From: Muribaculaceae bacterium
GTDB taxonomy: Bacteria > Bacteroidota > Bacteroidia > Bacteroidales > Muribaculaceae
Assembly (NCBI GenBank): GCA_016287065.1
Contig: JAEEVB010000004.1
Coordinates: 1 to 23,430, forward strand
Reading direction: 5' to 3'
DNA length: 23,430 nucleotides
The translations under genes and the position numbers were made by a program. Shown piece by piece: positions 23,365-23,430 of this stretch (position 1 is its first letter; each line of letters starts with the position of its first letter). The notes beneath the pieces are model-generated. The model ran no database searches, was not told the origin of the DNA, and saw only the letters and a list, made by a program, of their open reading frames with translations.

Positions 23365-23395
23365 CAAAATTAGTGTAAGGCGAATGAAATACAAA
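23365..23395 (-). promoter_or_regulatory. Promoter of the lipoprotein-symporter transcript
   Basis: On the minus strand TTTG (23392-23395), a 19-bp spacer and TAATTTTG (23365-23372) match the Bacteroidetes promoter fully. The leader to the ATG at 23337 is about 20 nt. Confidence 0.65.
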
Positions 23396-23430
23396 ATCAA
23401 AAGCCAATGTTTTTGATTTTTATTTATGAG

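Overview
The window looks like a chromosomal segment of a member of the Bacteroidales, most likely close to Prevotella or Muribaculaceae (inference). The reasons are: several upstream regions carry the Bacteroidetes -7 box TAnnTTTG and no Shine-Dalgarno sequence; a large secreted protein has SusE/F-like, DUF5689-like and dockerin-like modules; DUF4294, Ig-like lipoprotein and DUF4143 ATPase families typical of this phylum are present; and several intergenic gaps are filled with GGGAATTC-type or TTAGGGTT-type low-complexity repeats. I see no rRNA, tRNA, CRISPR array, transposase or phage gene.

Layout from left to right. 1-357 holds a 117-bp direct repeat (period 182 bp) with nested hairpins, then a promoter. 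358-2375 (+) holds a secreted esterase and a Pro/Gln-tailed six-helix membrane protein, ending at a terminator. 2469-3965 (-) is argR-argC, where the ArgC homologue has lost its catalytic Cys and several other motif residues; a perfect ARG-box-like operator lies upstream. 4154-6518 (-) is a standalone STAND-like ATPase followed by a FucI/AraA-like sugar isomerase homologue. 6785-11960 (-) is metG, a Cof-type HAD phosphatase, an orphan histidine kinase and an MBL-fold hydrolase, all in the same direction; the last three have short gaps. 12059-13405 (-) is a DUF4143 ATPase with its own promoter, a leader made of 34-bp repeats, and a perfect 41-bp direct repeat on each side. 13665-15862 (-) holds an unrecognised protein, a DUF4294 protein and an outer-membrane barrel protein. 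16090-19428 (+) is a 1112-residue multidomain secreted protein with a strong terminator. 19550-19790 is a repeat-filled gap. 19785-23337 (-) is an Ig-like lipoprotein followed by an AGCS sodium:amino-acid symporter.

Most genes are housekeeping or cell-envelope functions. The two unrelated ATPase genes stand out as self-contained insertions: each has its own Bacteroidetes promoter, each has a short tandem repeat array at the promoter or leader, and one is bracketed by a perfect direct repeat. The other unusual items are the apparently non-catalytic ArgC beside argR, and a decaying tandem array that copies the 3' end of the MBL gene into the downstream gap.
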